Source: Lateolabrax maculatus (taxonomy: Eukaryota; Chordata; Actinopteri; Acropomatiformes; Lateolabracidae). From it: DNA of 64,000 bases. The DNA lies in contig CM062211.1 of the NCBI GenBank assembly GCA_031216445.1, positions 3,608,001-3,672,000 of the forward strand, read 5' to 3'. Positions 11,287 to 23,797 of this stretch are shown here, one piece after another. Below the pieces are notes generated by a model. The model saw nothing but the letters and a program-made list of their open reading frames with translations. It made no database searches and was not told the origin of the DNA. The position numbers and the translations under genes are program-made. Numbering within the stretch: position 1 is the first letter of the stretch; each line of letters begins with the position of its first letter.

Positions 11287-14200
11287 AAACATAATGGAGG
11301 TCCTCTGTCTCCACGCTCCAGCTGTGAACAGCGAGTGGAGTGATAGTGGAGGCAGCCACTGGAACGGAGCGGCTGCTAAATGTTGTGAAGCGAACTGTTA
11401 GGGGTAATGATGATCTACTGGGCTCGGTCGTCACATGGAAGCTCCAGGTAATGAAGTAGAGAGATTTAAAGAAGACCTTCAGATGACTTTCCACAGCAGG
11501 GGACACGCTGTAATGGAGCTAGATTGAGTAATAAAACAAAAAGCTTGTGAGGTGGCGGGGATGGTGGCATTTGCTGTGTGTGTGCGTGTATCTGTATGTT
11601 TGTTGATCGTTCGACATGGTAATAGCAGCTACTACACTTGAAGCCACAGCATACAGTATCAACATTGTCTACGGGGTTAAGATTGACCCTGCAGAGGGGA
11701 CTGCAGGTGTCTTGGATGCATCAGGGCATCAGACATTTCAACAAGGAGGAACGGCTGGTAAGATGGTCGTTAGTCACAGGTAGATTTCTATTGGCCCACA
11801 GCACTAAATTTATCTAATATATCAAAGTATCTAAGTTGCACTCCACATGCTGGTGTCTGTGTTGCCAATTTAGTGATTTTTTTCACTAGTTTTGGTGACT
11901 TGTAAGTTGTTGCATTACAGCTACATTAAAATGCATAATGATGAGACGACACCAGCTTAAATGATAATAATAATATGCCCATAGTCTTTAAACACCCCTC
12001 TGTGTAACCACTCTGTGTTTGGAAATAAGTCCAAAATGACAGTCTGCTGTGTCTTTTTGCTGTTAAAAAACACAAATGGAGGGGCGAGTCCAGCTTTGTT
12101 TCACTAGAACAGAGCACACACTCAAAAGAAAAACACGGTCAAACACAAAACAGGAAAACAACACTGACTACGGCCAGAGCCATAACATCATTTAAAAACT
12201 AAAACTTTAATTGAAATGATTAACTGCAGAACTCACTTTGCTGAAAATTGTTCATGCAATTAAAGCTGCTTTTGAAGTGATTTCATTAAGGTTTCATTTT
12301 CATAGCAGGCTTGTGATTATCACTGAAAGGTCTCTTGCATGTTCATGGGGAACCTTCACCACACACCAACATCAGTCTGATGTCTGACCACATTTACTGG
12401 TAATAGCTAATGTTCATCAGTAATCAAAGTGTGGAAACAGTGGAAACAGTTTGGAGAACAACGCAGAACAAAATAACACCCGTAGCAATGCAGTAAAACA
12501 TAAAATGAGACTTCTGTCAATGAATCTGTGATCTGGAAGGGATCCCAACACACCTACCTTATGTACCTGTAATCAGTTGATCAGCACCCAGCCAACCAGT
12601 TTCAACAAATTTTGCCTTTATTTCAAAATAAGAGCACACTGTTATTCAAGACGACTTCAAACAGGGTGAACAAATCAATCCTCAAACTGTTTTCAAAGAG
12701 CCAAATCAGCTGAATGAGAGTAAGCAGGATTATTTTAGCCTGATTATATAAAATGTTTATGTTATTATAGCATCTTTCAAATCATCATGATGGGATAAGG
12801 TAAACACTGATATTACTACTAGTTGACAGTGCAACCAAAATTATTTGACTGTGTGTAGTTACCCTTTCTTACATATGTAGCTTTTCCACTGTGAAGTAAA
12901 GACACAAGTGGATCAGTCATCTCAGTCTTTAGAAACTCTTCAGAACTTTTTAAGTGACATCAAAAAATATGGGCAGTAGACAGTGCAGAGATATTTTACT
13001 TTGAGTGTCAAACTGAAAATTAGACAAGAGGACAGAGAGCCCTTTTATATTTCTGTGACTGGGAGATTTCTCATGTGATTATTGCCTTACCCCTCTACTC
13101 AGTCACGAGCGACCTAACTGATTCTGTCTGCTTCCACTGGTTGCTGATGGAGGTCAATAGAAGTCAGACGGATAAGGTGGTCGCTGAATAAATTTGTCCA
13201 GAATCTGAATTCTAATCCTGAGAAAGTATCTGCTGTTCTGACAAGGGCAGGTGGGTCATTCCAGAGGATGGGGGCGCTACACAAATATCCTCAGTCAAAG
13301 ATGTTGCTCTGATTCTGCTAAGAAGTTCGCTGTTCCCACTGTTCCCAAGTGGCATTGAATAAAAATGTCTGGTTTGTACCCAACTTCTCTCTGTAATAAA
13401 TGCCCAGAAATCATAAATCTCCTGTAACAGATGGCTGTTGCTTCAGCAAAGAGGGCAAACTATTTAAAAAACTTTTTAAAAAAGGGGTTAGAAATACAGT
13501 GAGAATTCAGGCTTTGTTTTTAGGCTCATTAAATACTGTAGTAGGCTGGCACCATAAAACCTCTAAGACACAGATGGCTAAAATACACAAGTGGAAAAGG
13601 TCACTGAGGCATCTGAAGTAACACAGAGGCTGGTTATTATTTCAGCATGGATGGGGAGACATGAAAAAAAAAAAACAGCATTGATGATAGTATCACTGCT
13701 ACAAAACCAGCCATTATCTCCATTAAATCCTCCCAGTGTGCCCCGCTGTGTGTGCTGCTGGTAACCATGCCAGCCACAGCCAGGAGAGGAGATGGCAGTG
13801 ACATCAGCAGACAGGCCGACCATTTGACTTCTGGGAAACCCCTGCAGCCCCCTCTGCCAGATTGATTTGGTTGGCCCCTGGAGGCACGGATCATTGGGCG
13901 CACGACGCGCCCACTCCCACTGTTGTGCCTGTACCTGTCATCATTTACATTTTGATAGGTCTCCGCCTGTGAGGACTACTGATTTCCATCAAGGTCAAAT
14001 ATGCAACGCCTGAAGGAAGACGGGAGCGGAGAGGAAGAGACGGAATCGGCGCCGAGTGAGTGACTGATCGCGGCGAGTCGGATTGGACGGGCGAAATTGA
14101 GAATGAACAGAGACGGGAGGAGATGAAACGGAGGGGTAAACGAGTGGGAGGGAGCGCAGCCACTGAACAATGGGTCCACACTGTGTGCAGCATTGTGCCA

Positions 14201-15531
14201 AATAATGGCATGTGACTGAGAAAGATACACGTGTAATTGCTGTTTTTGATGACTCAGACGACGGAGACACTGATGCTATGTGTGATGTGTGTGGGTCGTG
14301 ATCGGGATGCTGCTTTCCACTTTGCTCCAGTTAGTGAGAAGAGTTCTCCACAACAGAAACACAGCAATTTGAAAAAGCAACACCTACTCAAAACAATAAA
14401 TAACCCAAAATGAATTTATAATAATTAATTTGGAGATTTTGAAGAGAAGACAGTAGCAACAAACAGACATGCTCGGATGAAAAAATATTAACACTTCTCA
14501 ATCTGGATCCGATCATCAATAATGAATAATGATCTAGATAAAACATGTTGAAGATTAGATGTACTGTTATTTGTAATATGCTCATTGTGTTATAGGTAAA
14601 CCCTTGACAGTTTCAATCAGTATGCCTTCTGAAGGCTGATATTGACACTTTTCAGCCTCTTTTAGCTTGTTGTTTTGGTTTTACAACCTGCAAACGTATA
14701 GTATGGTTCAGTCTCACTGTTCTCATGAACTGTTTTTTTCCAACAGCAGTGGCCAGCTGTTGGAAACAGCAAAAGAAAGCTCTGATCAACACAGTGCACG
14801 ATGCTTGCCCAGCATCGAACAGCACACGCACAAAGTTAAAAAATCATATTTTTCTCAGGAGTTGGTGAAAACCAGACCAGAGCTAAAAAAGGAGTAATTA
14901 TTATACATTTTTCAGGTGGCTAGAATGGGATGATACTGTTGCTCTGTCTGCTGTATATGTAAATAGGCGACTGTTTGCTATTAATATTTCATGTCTTTGG
15001 GTGTGTCAAATTGTTTGGATGTTCTTTAGCCTCTTAGTGGCCATAAATCTCTCCACATCTGTGTCTGTAGAGAGTAGAACTAAATTCAGTAAGAAATCAA
15101 TTTTCAGTGTAATTTCATAATAAAGGCAAAAAACACAAAAGTCATGAAATGAGACAGAGATCCATTGGTGTCATTGGATGACCTTGATACAGACTGAGAG
15201 TCCGGGAGGAACTGTCAACAGGCGTTGGGAGTGAAAGATGGTCCTATTCACACCACACATACACATACCCACACAGGCGTACATCCCGCAACTATCTGAC
15301 ATCTCACCCTCCAGCATGTGTGTTCTGCTGTGCTGCGTTGATGCACTTATCTCCGAGAGACACACATACACACAGTTGGTAGTGTGTGTCGTCTCTTGAG
15401 GGCAACACTCACGGCTGTGATCAGCACCAAAGCATCTGATGTTCATATGCAATAAGAAAAAGGTGTCGGCCTGACACGTGACTGTTGTTTACTATCTATT
15501 TTCTGTCTTTCGCACTGATAGTAATGATCCT

Positions 15532-15708
15532 TAGCCTGGCATCGCCTGGAACCTCTCAGTTCAATTTTGACGTTCAAGGGGCGTTATCAATGGGCGCAGA
15601 CCAAAATACAAATTCCAGGGCGGGGGGTCATTTGTCTGAATGGGAGGGGGGCCAGCCAGTATCTGCAAATAAAACACGAACTTGCAGATTCGTCTGGTTC
15701 CCAGGCTA
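15532..15708. mobile_element. Short DNA element with TAGCCTGG termini, internally deleted copy
   Basis: Starts TAGCCTGGCATCGC and ends GGTTCCCAGGCTA, giving 8-bp perfect inverted termini. Interior phrases (CCTCTCAGTTCA, GGGCGCAGACCAAAAT, TGTCTGAATGGGAG, TTGCAGATTCGTCTGGTTCC) match the 403-bp copy at 45152-45554 in the same order and orientation. About 220 bp of the middle is missing here. Flanking sequences (AATGATCCT / AATAATCCC) may be a worn target duplication. No coding capacity. Confidence 0.75.
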
Positions 15709-17409
15709 AATAATCCCATGAGCACAGTGTAAAGTGTCATTATAGATAATTACTTTCATCTGTCATTATTGATCTACAGGAAATTACTTTTGCTCTGTAG
15801 ACAAAAAGATGTCAAGTCTCTGTGTCTCTTGCTCTACTAAAACCATTCCATTACATTTATAAATAATAAAGAATTGAATGCTCTAATCCCTATTAATTCT
15901 CTGTGCACTGAGATCCAATTTATTTTTCAGGCATGCAAAGAGAGGACTGTGTTTTGAAGAGCGAGCCATCAAAACTACACTCTTGACTGTCCCACTCATG
16001 TATTTTCTCATAGTATCCCCCTTCACTTGTTTTTATGTTCAATGGGGGCACCAAATACTAATTTTCTACCACAAAAAAGTTTAACACTTGATTTTCTCCT
16101 CATAGTTGTTCTTTGACAAATAGCCAGTAAATGTTGGACTTTTCAAACAGCTAAAGAAAAAGGCACAACGGCTTTTTGTTCGACACAAGTCTGGACAGGA
16201 TAGAGCTGAGGACAAGTCACTGAGCGTAAGTGATGGTGATGTGTGGTGTCATCCTCTGTCCTGCTGCATCTCAGACAGATGTCAAAGTAAAAGCAGGGAA
16301 CCCGGAGCTGATGTCTCTGTTCGTGCCCGCTCACTTACACGAGGAACAGATACAGCCTCCTGTGTATGTGTCTACTTTATATTTCAACTGATGGTTTGAA
16401 GTGGAGATCCTTAAGAATTCAGTTTTATTACATGTATTTACCTTTACAGCGTCAGTCCTAGTTTAGAATGGACTGCTGGATAATAAACACAACCCAGATC
16501 AGAAGACATGGATATGTCAATAAAGTCATACAGCAACATATTGTGCAACAGCCATGTGTTTTTTAATACACCTATGAATGTATGAAATTTCTCAAATGTG
16601 AGAATGTGTTGCTTGTCCTGTTCTAATAAGTAAATTGAATATTTGGGGTTTTGGATCGTTGGAAGGCTTAATATTTACCCTACAGACCTGAGAGTGGTAT
16701 CTATCTGAACATTTAACACTAAGAAAAAAAGCGAATAAACGTATTTCCCAAAATGTCAAACTTTTCCTTAAATGTTGTGGCTAATCTGTGACAGCGATGT
16801 GCATTGGTTATATGGTAACTTCATTTGCTTTTTGGAAAGTTAGAAAAAGGTGAACTGCTCTACATTAGTTAGTTAGTTTAACTGTTGCTGCACACCAGCA
16901 AGAAACAAGAATGCGCTCACCTTGAGGGTAACAAGGAACAGGTGAAAACAATTAGAAAGGTGGGAAAACACACAAAGGCCGGAAGTGACAGAAAAGAGGA
17001 AAGCACTACTACACAATAAAACAGGAACTAGGGAAGTGAGAACCAAAGTGAAGTACTAACTGTGATAAACAAGACACAATATGCAAATTCCTCCCAAACA
17101 AAAATGACAACATCAACGGATGAACATATGATAAGGCTACACAATCTTTACATATGGCAAAGTCTGAAGAACAAATTAACTCATGTGCAAGAACAAAAAG
17201 AGGCAATAATCCCAAAAACAACTCCACACCTCAGACTCTTCAGCTACAGCTTCAGCAGAAGATCATGACAACGGTGGAAGGTTTAGGTCTAATAATAAAG
17301 GAGCAGCTGATATACCGATACGTGTGGGTGGTCTAGGCAACTAGTGAAAAATAGAGAGCTAGCACCTGGAGTAGCTCCTGTGTTTTTATGTTACAGGTTT
17401 CCCTAACAC
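15709..17409. other. Intergenic, no gene seen
   Basis: AT-rich, no supported gene. A phrase around 16925-17000 (AACAGGTGAAAACAATTAG and following) looks like dispersed repeat material, but I could not match it to another copy in this window. Confidence 0.6.
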
Positions 17410-18056
17410 AGTGTAAATGGAAGCGACTGATGTTCTGAAACTAAGGGTTGTCTTTGATGATGTAGACGCTGAGGTTTATTTTGCCCTTTTGAGACTGTAA
17501 ATGCCTTCATATTTGAGGTGAGAAATAAGCTGGACATGACCTTTGACTTTCCTCTTTAGTTTCAAGACCCATTGTTTGACCAGGCCCTATACAATTACCA
17601 TTAAGGTGGTTGCCTTGCCCATTTTGAAGTGCAGGTTACGAGCAACATGGTGCCAGACCCCACAGATCAAAAACTGCCGGTTTGCCTGCGCTTCAAGGTT
17701 GGCAAGTGCAGGACCAAGTTGAGCAGGGCTGGCATAAAGGATGTGGGGATGTGAGTGCAGGACAGCGCAGCAGGACCAGTGCAGAGGGTGCAGCATCCGG
17801 GGCCAACACCAAAAGACCCAGAAGAGGGGAGGTCAGCTTCCATCCCAATTATCCCAGAGGAAAAAATACGGACAGACCCAGAGGCTTGACATGGTGGAGC
17901 AGTTCAAAGAGACATCTATAGAAGGAGATGTGATTCTCATCCATCAACATATGCAACGCACCTACGCAGGCGTGAAGAGATTGTGAATTCAGTTCCTCCT
18001 ATTGCCGAACTGAAGACAGATGGCCTGCACTCTTTTGTGGAGCCCAAGTGAGTAAA
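17410..18056 (+). pseudogene. Frameshifted copy of a multicopy teleost gene family (often auto-named SAMD3-like)
   Basis: Protein-like blocks appear in order but in changing frames. About 17438-17545: LRVVFDDVDAEVYF, then EVRNKLDMTFDFPL (an N-terminal domain of the LR..F style). About 17590-17620: TIKVVALP. Near 17690: CLRFKVGKCRTKLSRAGIKD. About 17812-17860: KRPRRGEVSFHPNYPRG. About 17884-17960: RLDMVEQFKETSIEGDVILI then HQHMQRTYA. About 17965-18050: RREEIVNSVPPIAELKTDG then FVEPK. The order matches a large fish family that I remember with RPRRGEVN..PNYP and RRQEIV...P.I..LK..WPALF. At least three frame changes and several stops make it a pseudogene. Function of the family is not known to me. 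It may be a retrocopy or a transposon passenger. Confidence 0.7.
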
Positions 18057-21000
18057 AACTTAAAAAGTTGTCGACACACACATATTGTCAAAGTCATCAT
18101 TGTAGGGGTGCTTGATCTGGATAAAGATTTTAGGATTAACTAGTTCATTATTGTATTGTGTAACCGTCTGAGAATACAGTTGTGAAAATGAATGATGCCA
18201 GTTCATCTTTATAAATATACAGCTCGGCTGCTAAAGCTCTGTAAAAAGGGACTGGAAGTTTTTGTGAGAAGACAGAAGAGATTTTGATGGCATATGAGAA
18301 ACATGTACAAATATTTTTTCATGCATTACATTGATGTTGAATGTGAACAGAGGACCCTTACGTCCCTCTAGGCATACCTTGTCTTTGTTTGTGCAACAGG
18401 ACAGGAACCAGACCAGCAGCCCTAGCCGGCCTACGGCTGTACTTAAAGGTGGAAGCTATTCTGTTGTAAGCTGCTGTATTGTGTGTCATTGTTTTTCATT
18501 AAGGCTGGCTGCTGTTATCATCAAAACTATATAATTTACAGTCAGGCAAACATATACAGTACTACTTCTACATTTTATTAGTCAATTATATATATTATAT
18601 TGTTGTATCAAATGTTACCAAATTATAAAACTATATAACAAATGAAGAGACATTTATAAAATAAATGAATTTAGCAAATGAAGAACAACTACAGTGACAG
18701 TGAAGGAGAAACACATCAGTGAATCTAGAGGACACAACATTTCATTGGTTGGGAAATTGGAAAAATATATCAGTCCATTGCTGATTGGGTTTTTTGGGGG
18801 TTTTTTGTTGTTTCATTTAGCTAATTTAAGGGTCAGTCTCCTGCTCAGCGAGTCTGTTACAGAGTTTGTTACAAAAGATGCTGGAGAGTAAAATGGCATA
18901 ATAGAAAAATTCAGTGCTTCCATTTGGGACTTAGATCAGCGGCTGCGCATATTGATGGTAATGTGAGGGTGAACTCTGCTGAACTTTCAAGTTAAACTTC
19001 ATTAATATGTTAAAGTAAGTGGAGGGGAGTAAACTCTCTTTCACTGACATGTTTTGATGACTGAAATGTTATGTAGTAAGGCTGCACAATATTGGAAAAA
19101 ACTGACATTGTGATATGCTTTTTTTTGCGATATGAAAAAATAAAGGAAATTTCACCAGACACATGCCGTGTGTTACTCATGCACAGATATACAATTAGCA
19201 ATCCTAATTTTCATCATTTGGGAACTTTAAAAGTATATCCTCATGTTTCTTAAACTTTACAAATGGACTTGTCGTGTGTCATTTTTGTCATCTACATGTG
19301 ATTTACCATTTTTATCGATGTTCAATTGTATGTTTAATCTGCGTGGTGGGAGATAACCAGTTATTGAGTTACATTAAGTTTATTGAGTTAGTAAACTTAA
19401 ACGGTTTAAGAAAATCGGTTTCCTTAAACTGTTTGACTTGAACCAACTCATCAGATCTCACAGTAAAAATGTACAGCCACTATTTTCATCAACACACATT
19501 GACATGTTATCATTGGTTTTTCCTTGTATTTTATTCTGCGGAAGCATCTCCGGCGCTGCTGTTTAATCATTGATCATTCTCTGTTGTACTTGGAGACCTG
19601 CAATTATGTTTTCAGTAGTGAATTTTAATACCAAACCCACTTTCATCTAAATTTCTCTTACATAATCCTTTTCATATCCTCTGCTGCTTTGTCCTGAGAG
19701 TGCGCCCTGTTGCCATGGTGATCTGTGAGGGGATGGATGCTGTTTGAAGGGCAAATGGGGGGCAAATGGCCTGAATTAAGAACACAGCTGACTGTGTCCC
19801 TGCGGAAATCGACCCCGCAGCTCTCCTTCTGTCTTCCCCTTCCTCTCCCTCACACATACACACACCGAGTCGTCCAAAACTGCACCTTCATGGTCTTAAA
19901 ATAGAGACACCTACTTGGGTGACGGAAAGACAAAAAAGAGACATCTGAGAGCAGGTTTTCACCAAAGACAAATTGCCTTCCTCTGCAGAGAAAAAGGAGG
20001 CCAGGCAAGATAAGGGCGAGGTAAGCCCGGTCATCCCTACCCTCCCTCTCCCATCCTCCCTCAACTCCACTGAGTCTGAAGCTTCTCAGTGGCACACTCA
20101 AACTTCTCCTCCACAGTGGCAAAACACAGCTAGCCAAGTTTGTTCTGCAGAAAGTTTTGACCGGTCGTATCCTATTATTTACTTTTCCAAATATACTTTA
20201 AATGACTCAAACTGTATGTTTTTACTTTTAAAATTGTGTTTATTAAAGAAATATAAAGACTTATCTCACGCCCATGTTTGCATTTGATTACATGACATTT
20301 CATCACTACAACTTGAAATTGATTTTTCATGACAATTAAAATAAAAACATTAAACTGCAGCAAACATCACTCACTTTATCTAAGTACAAGATATAACAAC
20401 AACTGTGACAAATGTTGAATGTCATTCCACTATTGGAGGGGCTTCATTCCCATGTTTGCCAGCTCCACTCTCTATGCATTGAGTATGTGCTCTTAAACCT
20501 TGCAGGGTGTAAAACTAAAACAATGAGCTGAAAGACACTAAAAGGCTCCGTACAGCTGAGGGGGAGTTGGGTGATAATTCTCTGTAGGGTTGCCACTATG
20601 AACAACCCCTTTCACCTTACACACAGTCATTTGATTCATTATAAAGATTATTGATTATAGCAGCTAAACTACCCATCAAGTCTGTGCACAATTTACCAAG
20701 TTTTACCAGCAAAAGACCCAAAGTGTCACGGAAAGGCTGAATGGAAATGGAACTAGGAAAGGAAATTGCACTTTTAAATGCCTGATTAAAATCTGTATTC
20801 TTATTTGTTTCTCTTTTTAAATTTAATTTTCAAATAGAATTTTAAATTTCCTTATTTATTTATGAATTAATTCATGTATTTTTAAATGATGAACTTATTG
20901 ACTGTTTTATGTTGTTTTTGTAAATCCCTTTTTCATTTTAACTATTTATTGATTAATTAATATTTAGATTATAAATTATTTTTAGAATTCCTCTTTTTAT

Positions 21001-22360
21001 TACCCATTAAAATATCAAGTAATGAATTACTTTGTAATTTATATATGATAGTCACGTAATTAAAATGAGGTAAACCTGCAAGCAGAGGTATTCCATATAA
21101 AATGCTGTAAACTGATTATAACTAGGCTTGATGAATTTACAGGAGTTAGAGTGTAAATGTCTGTACTTTTGTGTAATTACTTCAAATGTAGCAACTCAAA
21201 CACAATGAAGCTTCAACAATGTCGTCACTGAACATCTGTGATCATAAATACATATTAACAGAACTTGAATTCTTTAAACACTGCCCCTTTAAGTTCTGCA
21301 GGGTACAGTTCAGTTGTGTTGGGAGGGACCGGAGAAAACCAGCCTTCAGAAACCATCTGCCAGGTTTTATTTTCCTCATACTGACCAGGTGTGTGGGCTC
21401 TACTCAGTAAACACAATGTTTACTCAGCAGTCATAAACACCAACTGCTAAGCGGGCGCTCATCATGGTTCTCCTCCCAGTTCTCCTCCTGATCAGTTTCC
21501 ATTAATTGACAAAAACTAAACTTTGTTACAAAAGTTACGGATAAACACCTCACCATGTGACCATTCTCACCAGTACAAATTCTTTCTTTCTTTTATGTGT
21601 TCGGTTAATGGTTTATTTTTGCATGGTCTCCACGCAGAAATATATATCAGGCATGGTCGACCATGTACATAATAGAAGGGCATTGAAGAATTGGGTCTAG
21701 CTGAATGGAAGGAGAGCAGCATGAAGGATAGCTTAACCTCTGCTCACCATTCTTCAAACTGAAAAATGTAGTTTAGGACGCTGAGGGTCTATGTGCAGGT
21801 GTGTATGCGTGTGAGTGTGGGGTAAAAAGTAGAAAACACTTCTGTATAAGCAATGAAGTGTTATTTGATGATTAATTGCTGAACAATTATTCAAATTATA
21901 ATCGAAATTGCAATATGACCAAGTGCAATATCCAAATTGCAGAAGCTGCGATTTTTTGATAAAGGTCAAATCTGTCACAACATACTATTATAAATGAAGT
22001 ATTGTGGACAGACCTCAGCAGAAATCACATCATCATCATTTTCAACAGAAATAACTCTTCAGTCTCTGCTGTTATTCTCTTTCTCCTTTTACAACATCTG
22101 TTTTGCAACAAATAATGCAACTGATGTATAAATTATTGTTTTAATATTGTAAATTACAGCAGATCTAACCCAATTCATCTAACCCCCGTTATTATTATTA
22201 TAGTTCTTCTAGGGTGCAGTATGCAGACTGGTAAAGGCATCAAAGTCTGCATAGGAAAACTAAAACAGTGATTATTCAAACTCAAACATAATGTCTATGA
22301 CATAATTATTATAATTTTTTGTGTGAATTTGGTGTATTTTGTAGTGGTGTTTAAACACAT
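18057..22360. other. Intergenic, no gene seen
   Basis: No supported gene. A phrase at 19078-19140 (GGCTGCACAATATTGG and the following GCGATATGAAAA) and one at about 21870-22040 resemble the family of the inverted-repeat element at 43904-44269. The stretch at 20800-21010 is very AT-rich. Confidence 0.65.
21870..22045. mobile_element. Partial copy of the inverted-repeat element seen at 43904-44269
   Basis: Shares AATCGAAATTGCAATATG, CCAAGTGCAATATCCAA, TATAAATGAAG and GGACAGACCTCAGC/GTACAGACCCCAGC with the longer copy, in the same order. Termini are not preserved. Confidence 0.55.
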
Positions 22361-22526
22361 TCCTAGTCCAAGTGTTTTATAAGTTGTCAAATGCCCTTAC
22401 ATTTTGTGATTTATAGTTCAAACTTTGATGTAATTTGCCGCGATCATTTGTATTGACAGTTTATATTGAAAAATAAGTTTGATCTTTTTTGCACTTCCCA
22501 GACACCGTACTCAAGTAACCAGAGCT
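22361..22526 (+). repeat. Compound duplication, copy 1 of segment A
   Basis: Starts TCCTAGTCCAAGTGTTTT and ends ACCGTACTCAAGTAACCAGA plus GCT. The same start and end occur in the same orientation at 23581-23669. Copy 1 has about 75 bp extra in the middle. Confidence 0.75.
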
Positions 22527-22584
22527 CTGAACTCAACAATAATGATGATACTCTGCTGTAATTTCCCTTTTTAATTTCTCATTC

Positions 22585-22704
22585 AAAAGGAAGACATATC
22601 ACACATCGCCTCATCCGACAACCTGCAGGTTAACATTAATCATGTGTTTCTATATTGGTCATTCTTTCTAGAAATGTTTGATTTCAATATCATTTTTGTG
22701 TTTT
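22585..22704 (+). repeat. Compound duplication, copy 1 of segment B
   Basis: About 120 bp that recurs in inverted orientation at 23679-23797 with only scattered changes. Landmarks: CATCGCCTCATCCGACAACC, TTAATCATGTGTTTC, CATTCTTTCTAGAAATGTTT, CAATATCATTTTTGTGTTTT. Confidence 0.8.
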
Positions 22705-23580
22705 AGGGCATAATTGTAATGACGAAATAACTTAAAATAACAGAATCCAGGATACAAAGATATACAGAAATCATCCTAATGTTTCCTATCAATCTCACCA
22801 GTGGTTCCTAGATCTGAATTCTTCTGCAAGGAGATTTGCTGCCGTTGAAGTCTATGGCTGAGCGCGTAACCTTTCTCCCTTCTGCTAACCTGATGGGAGT
22901 CATTACTGTGGATTGACATATGGCTAAGCTATGCTTCAGGAGGAAGCCATCTGGCATAATGTTTGCTGGCAAGCCTTCACGTTTACAGTACACAAGACGG
23001 CCTTTTTATATCCAGGGAAACATTTCCTGCTTCACTCTACTGGCACCTCTACCTGTACATGTACCTGCAACTGCCTATTTAGTACTTATCATGTACTCTG
23101 TATATTACTGCTGACCATTTTCAAAAGATAACTATAGCTTTCGTGATTTAAATGAAATGCGTTTTTGATCCTTCAGGCAGCCATTCATTTCCATTTGATA
23201 CAGTGTCTGGACTTGACAAGAGTTTTAACTATTATACTGCAACCTGCTCTTATCTAAATACTTTACGGCTGACCAAAGTAACCTGACCATCCATTTAATC
23301 CACACAATTCTTCTGTCGCTACATTTCATTAAGGAGGATAAAGTACACCTTCTTAATCCCACTTTAACTCGGATTGAGTCAGCTGAAATAGCCATTAATG
23401 AGCACAGCACCAGACATATTTGAATAGCAGAACAAATCATAGATGAGGGCAATGATTCGAACACAGGACACCTTTAGCAAAAATGTAATTCATTGTGCAG
23501 TATTTCTCTGGGAGATATTGCACTAGTGCACAGTTTGCTACTGCTACTTTAACATGACAGCACCAATGTTCCATGTACAA

Positions 23581-23669
23581 TCCTAGTCCAAATGTTTTGT
23601 TTTGACAGTTTATATATATAAAAAATAGTTTTTGCACTCCCTGGCCACCGTACACAAGTAACCAGAGCT
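23581..23669 (+). repeat. Compound duplication, copy 2 of segment A (direct)
   Basis: Direct repeat of segment A without the extra middle part. It is followed 9 bp later by segment B in inverted orientation. Confidence 0.75.
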
Positions 23670-23678
23670 ATGTGACTG

Positions 23679-23797
23679 AAAAACAAAAATGATATTGAAA
23701 GTTAACATTTCTAGAAAGAATGACAAATATCGAAACACATGATTAATATTAACCTACAGGTTGTCAGATGAGGCGATGAGTGATATTTCTTCCTTTT
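23679..23797 (-). repeat. Compound duplication, copy 2 of segment B (inverted)
   Basis: Inverted partner of 22585-22704: AAAAATGATATTGAAA, AACATTTCTAGAAAGAATGA, AAACACATGATTAATATTAA, GGTTGTCAGATGAGGCGATG. The two arms are about 1 kb apart and could pair in an RNA read through both. Confidence 0.8.

Larger units (their letters stand above)
6906..15531. other. Intergenic, no gene seen
   Basis: No frame here resembles a known protein. Noted inside: two diverged copies of a short phrase (TTGATCAATTGCAAAATATG near 7797 and ...ACAATATGCACCACTAAAG near 8431-8450), a possible MITE remnant near 9530-9840, a dispersed-repeat phrase at 10650-10860, and a (TGC)6 tract at 11268-11286. Confidence 0.7.

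Noticed and set aside
13945..14270. Three overlapping minus-strand open frames of 84-91 codons
   Set aside because: Overlapping frames in a GC-richer patch, Ser/Pro/Leu-rich, no recognisable motif, no splice or start context.
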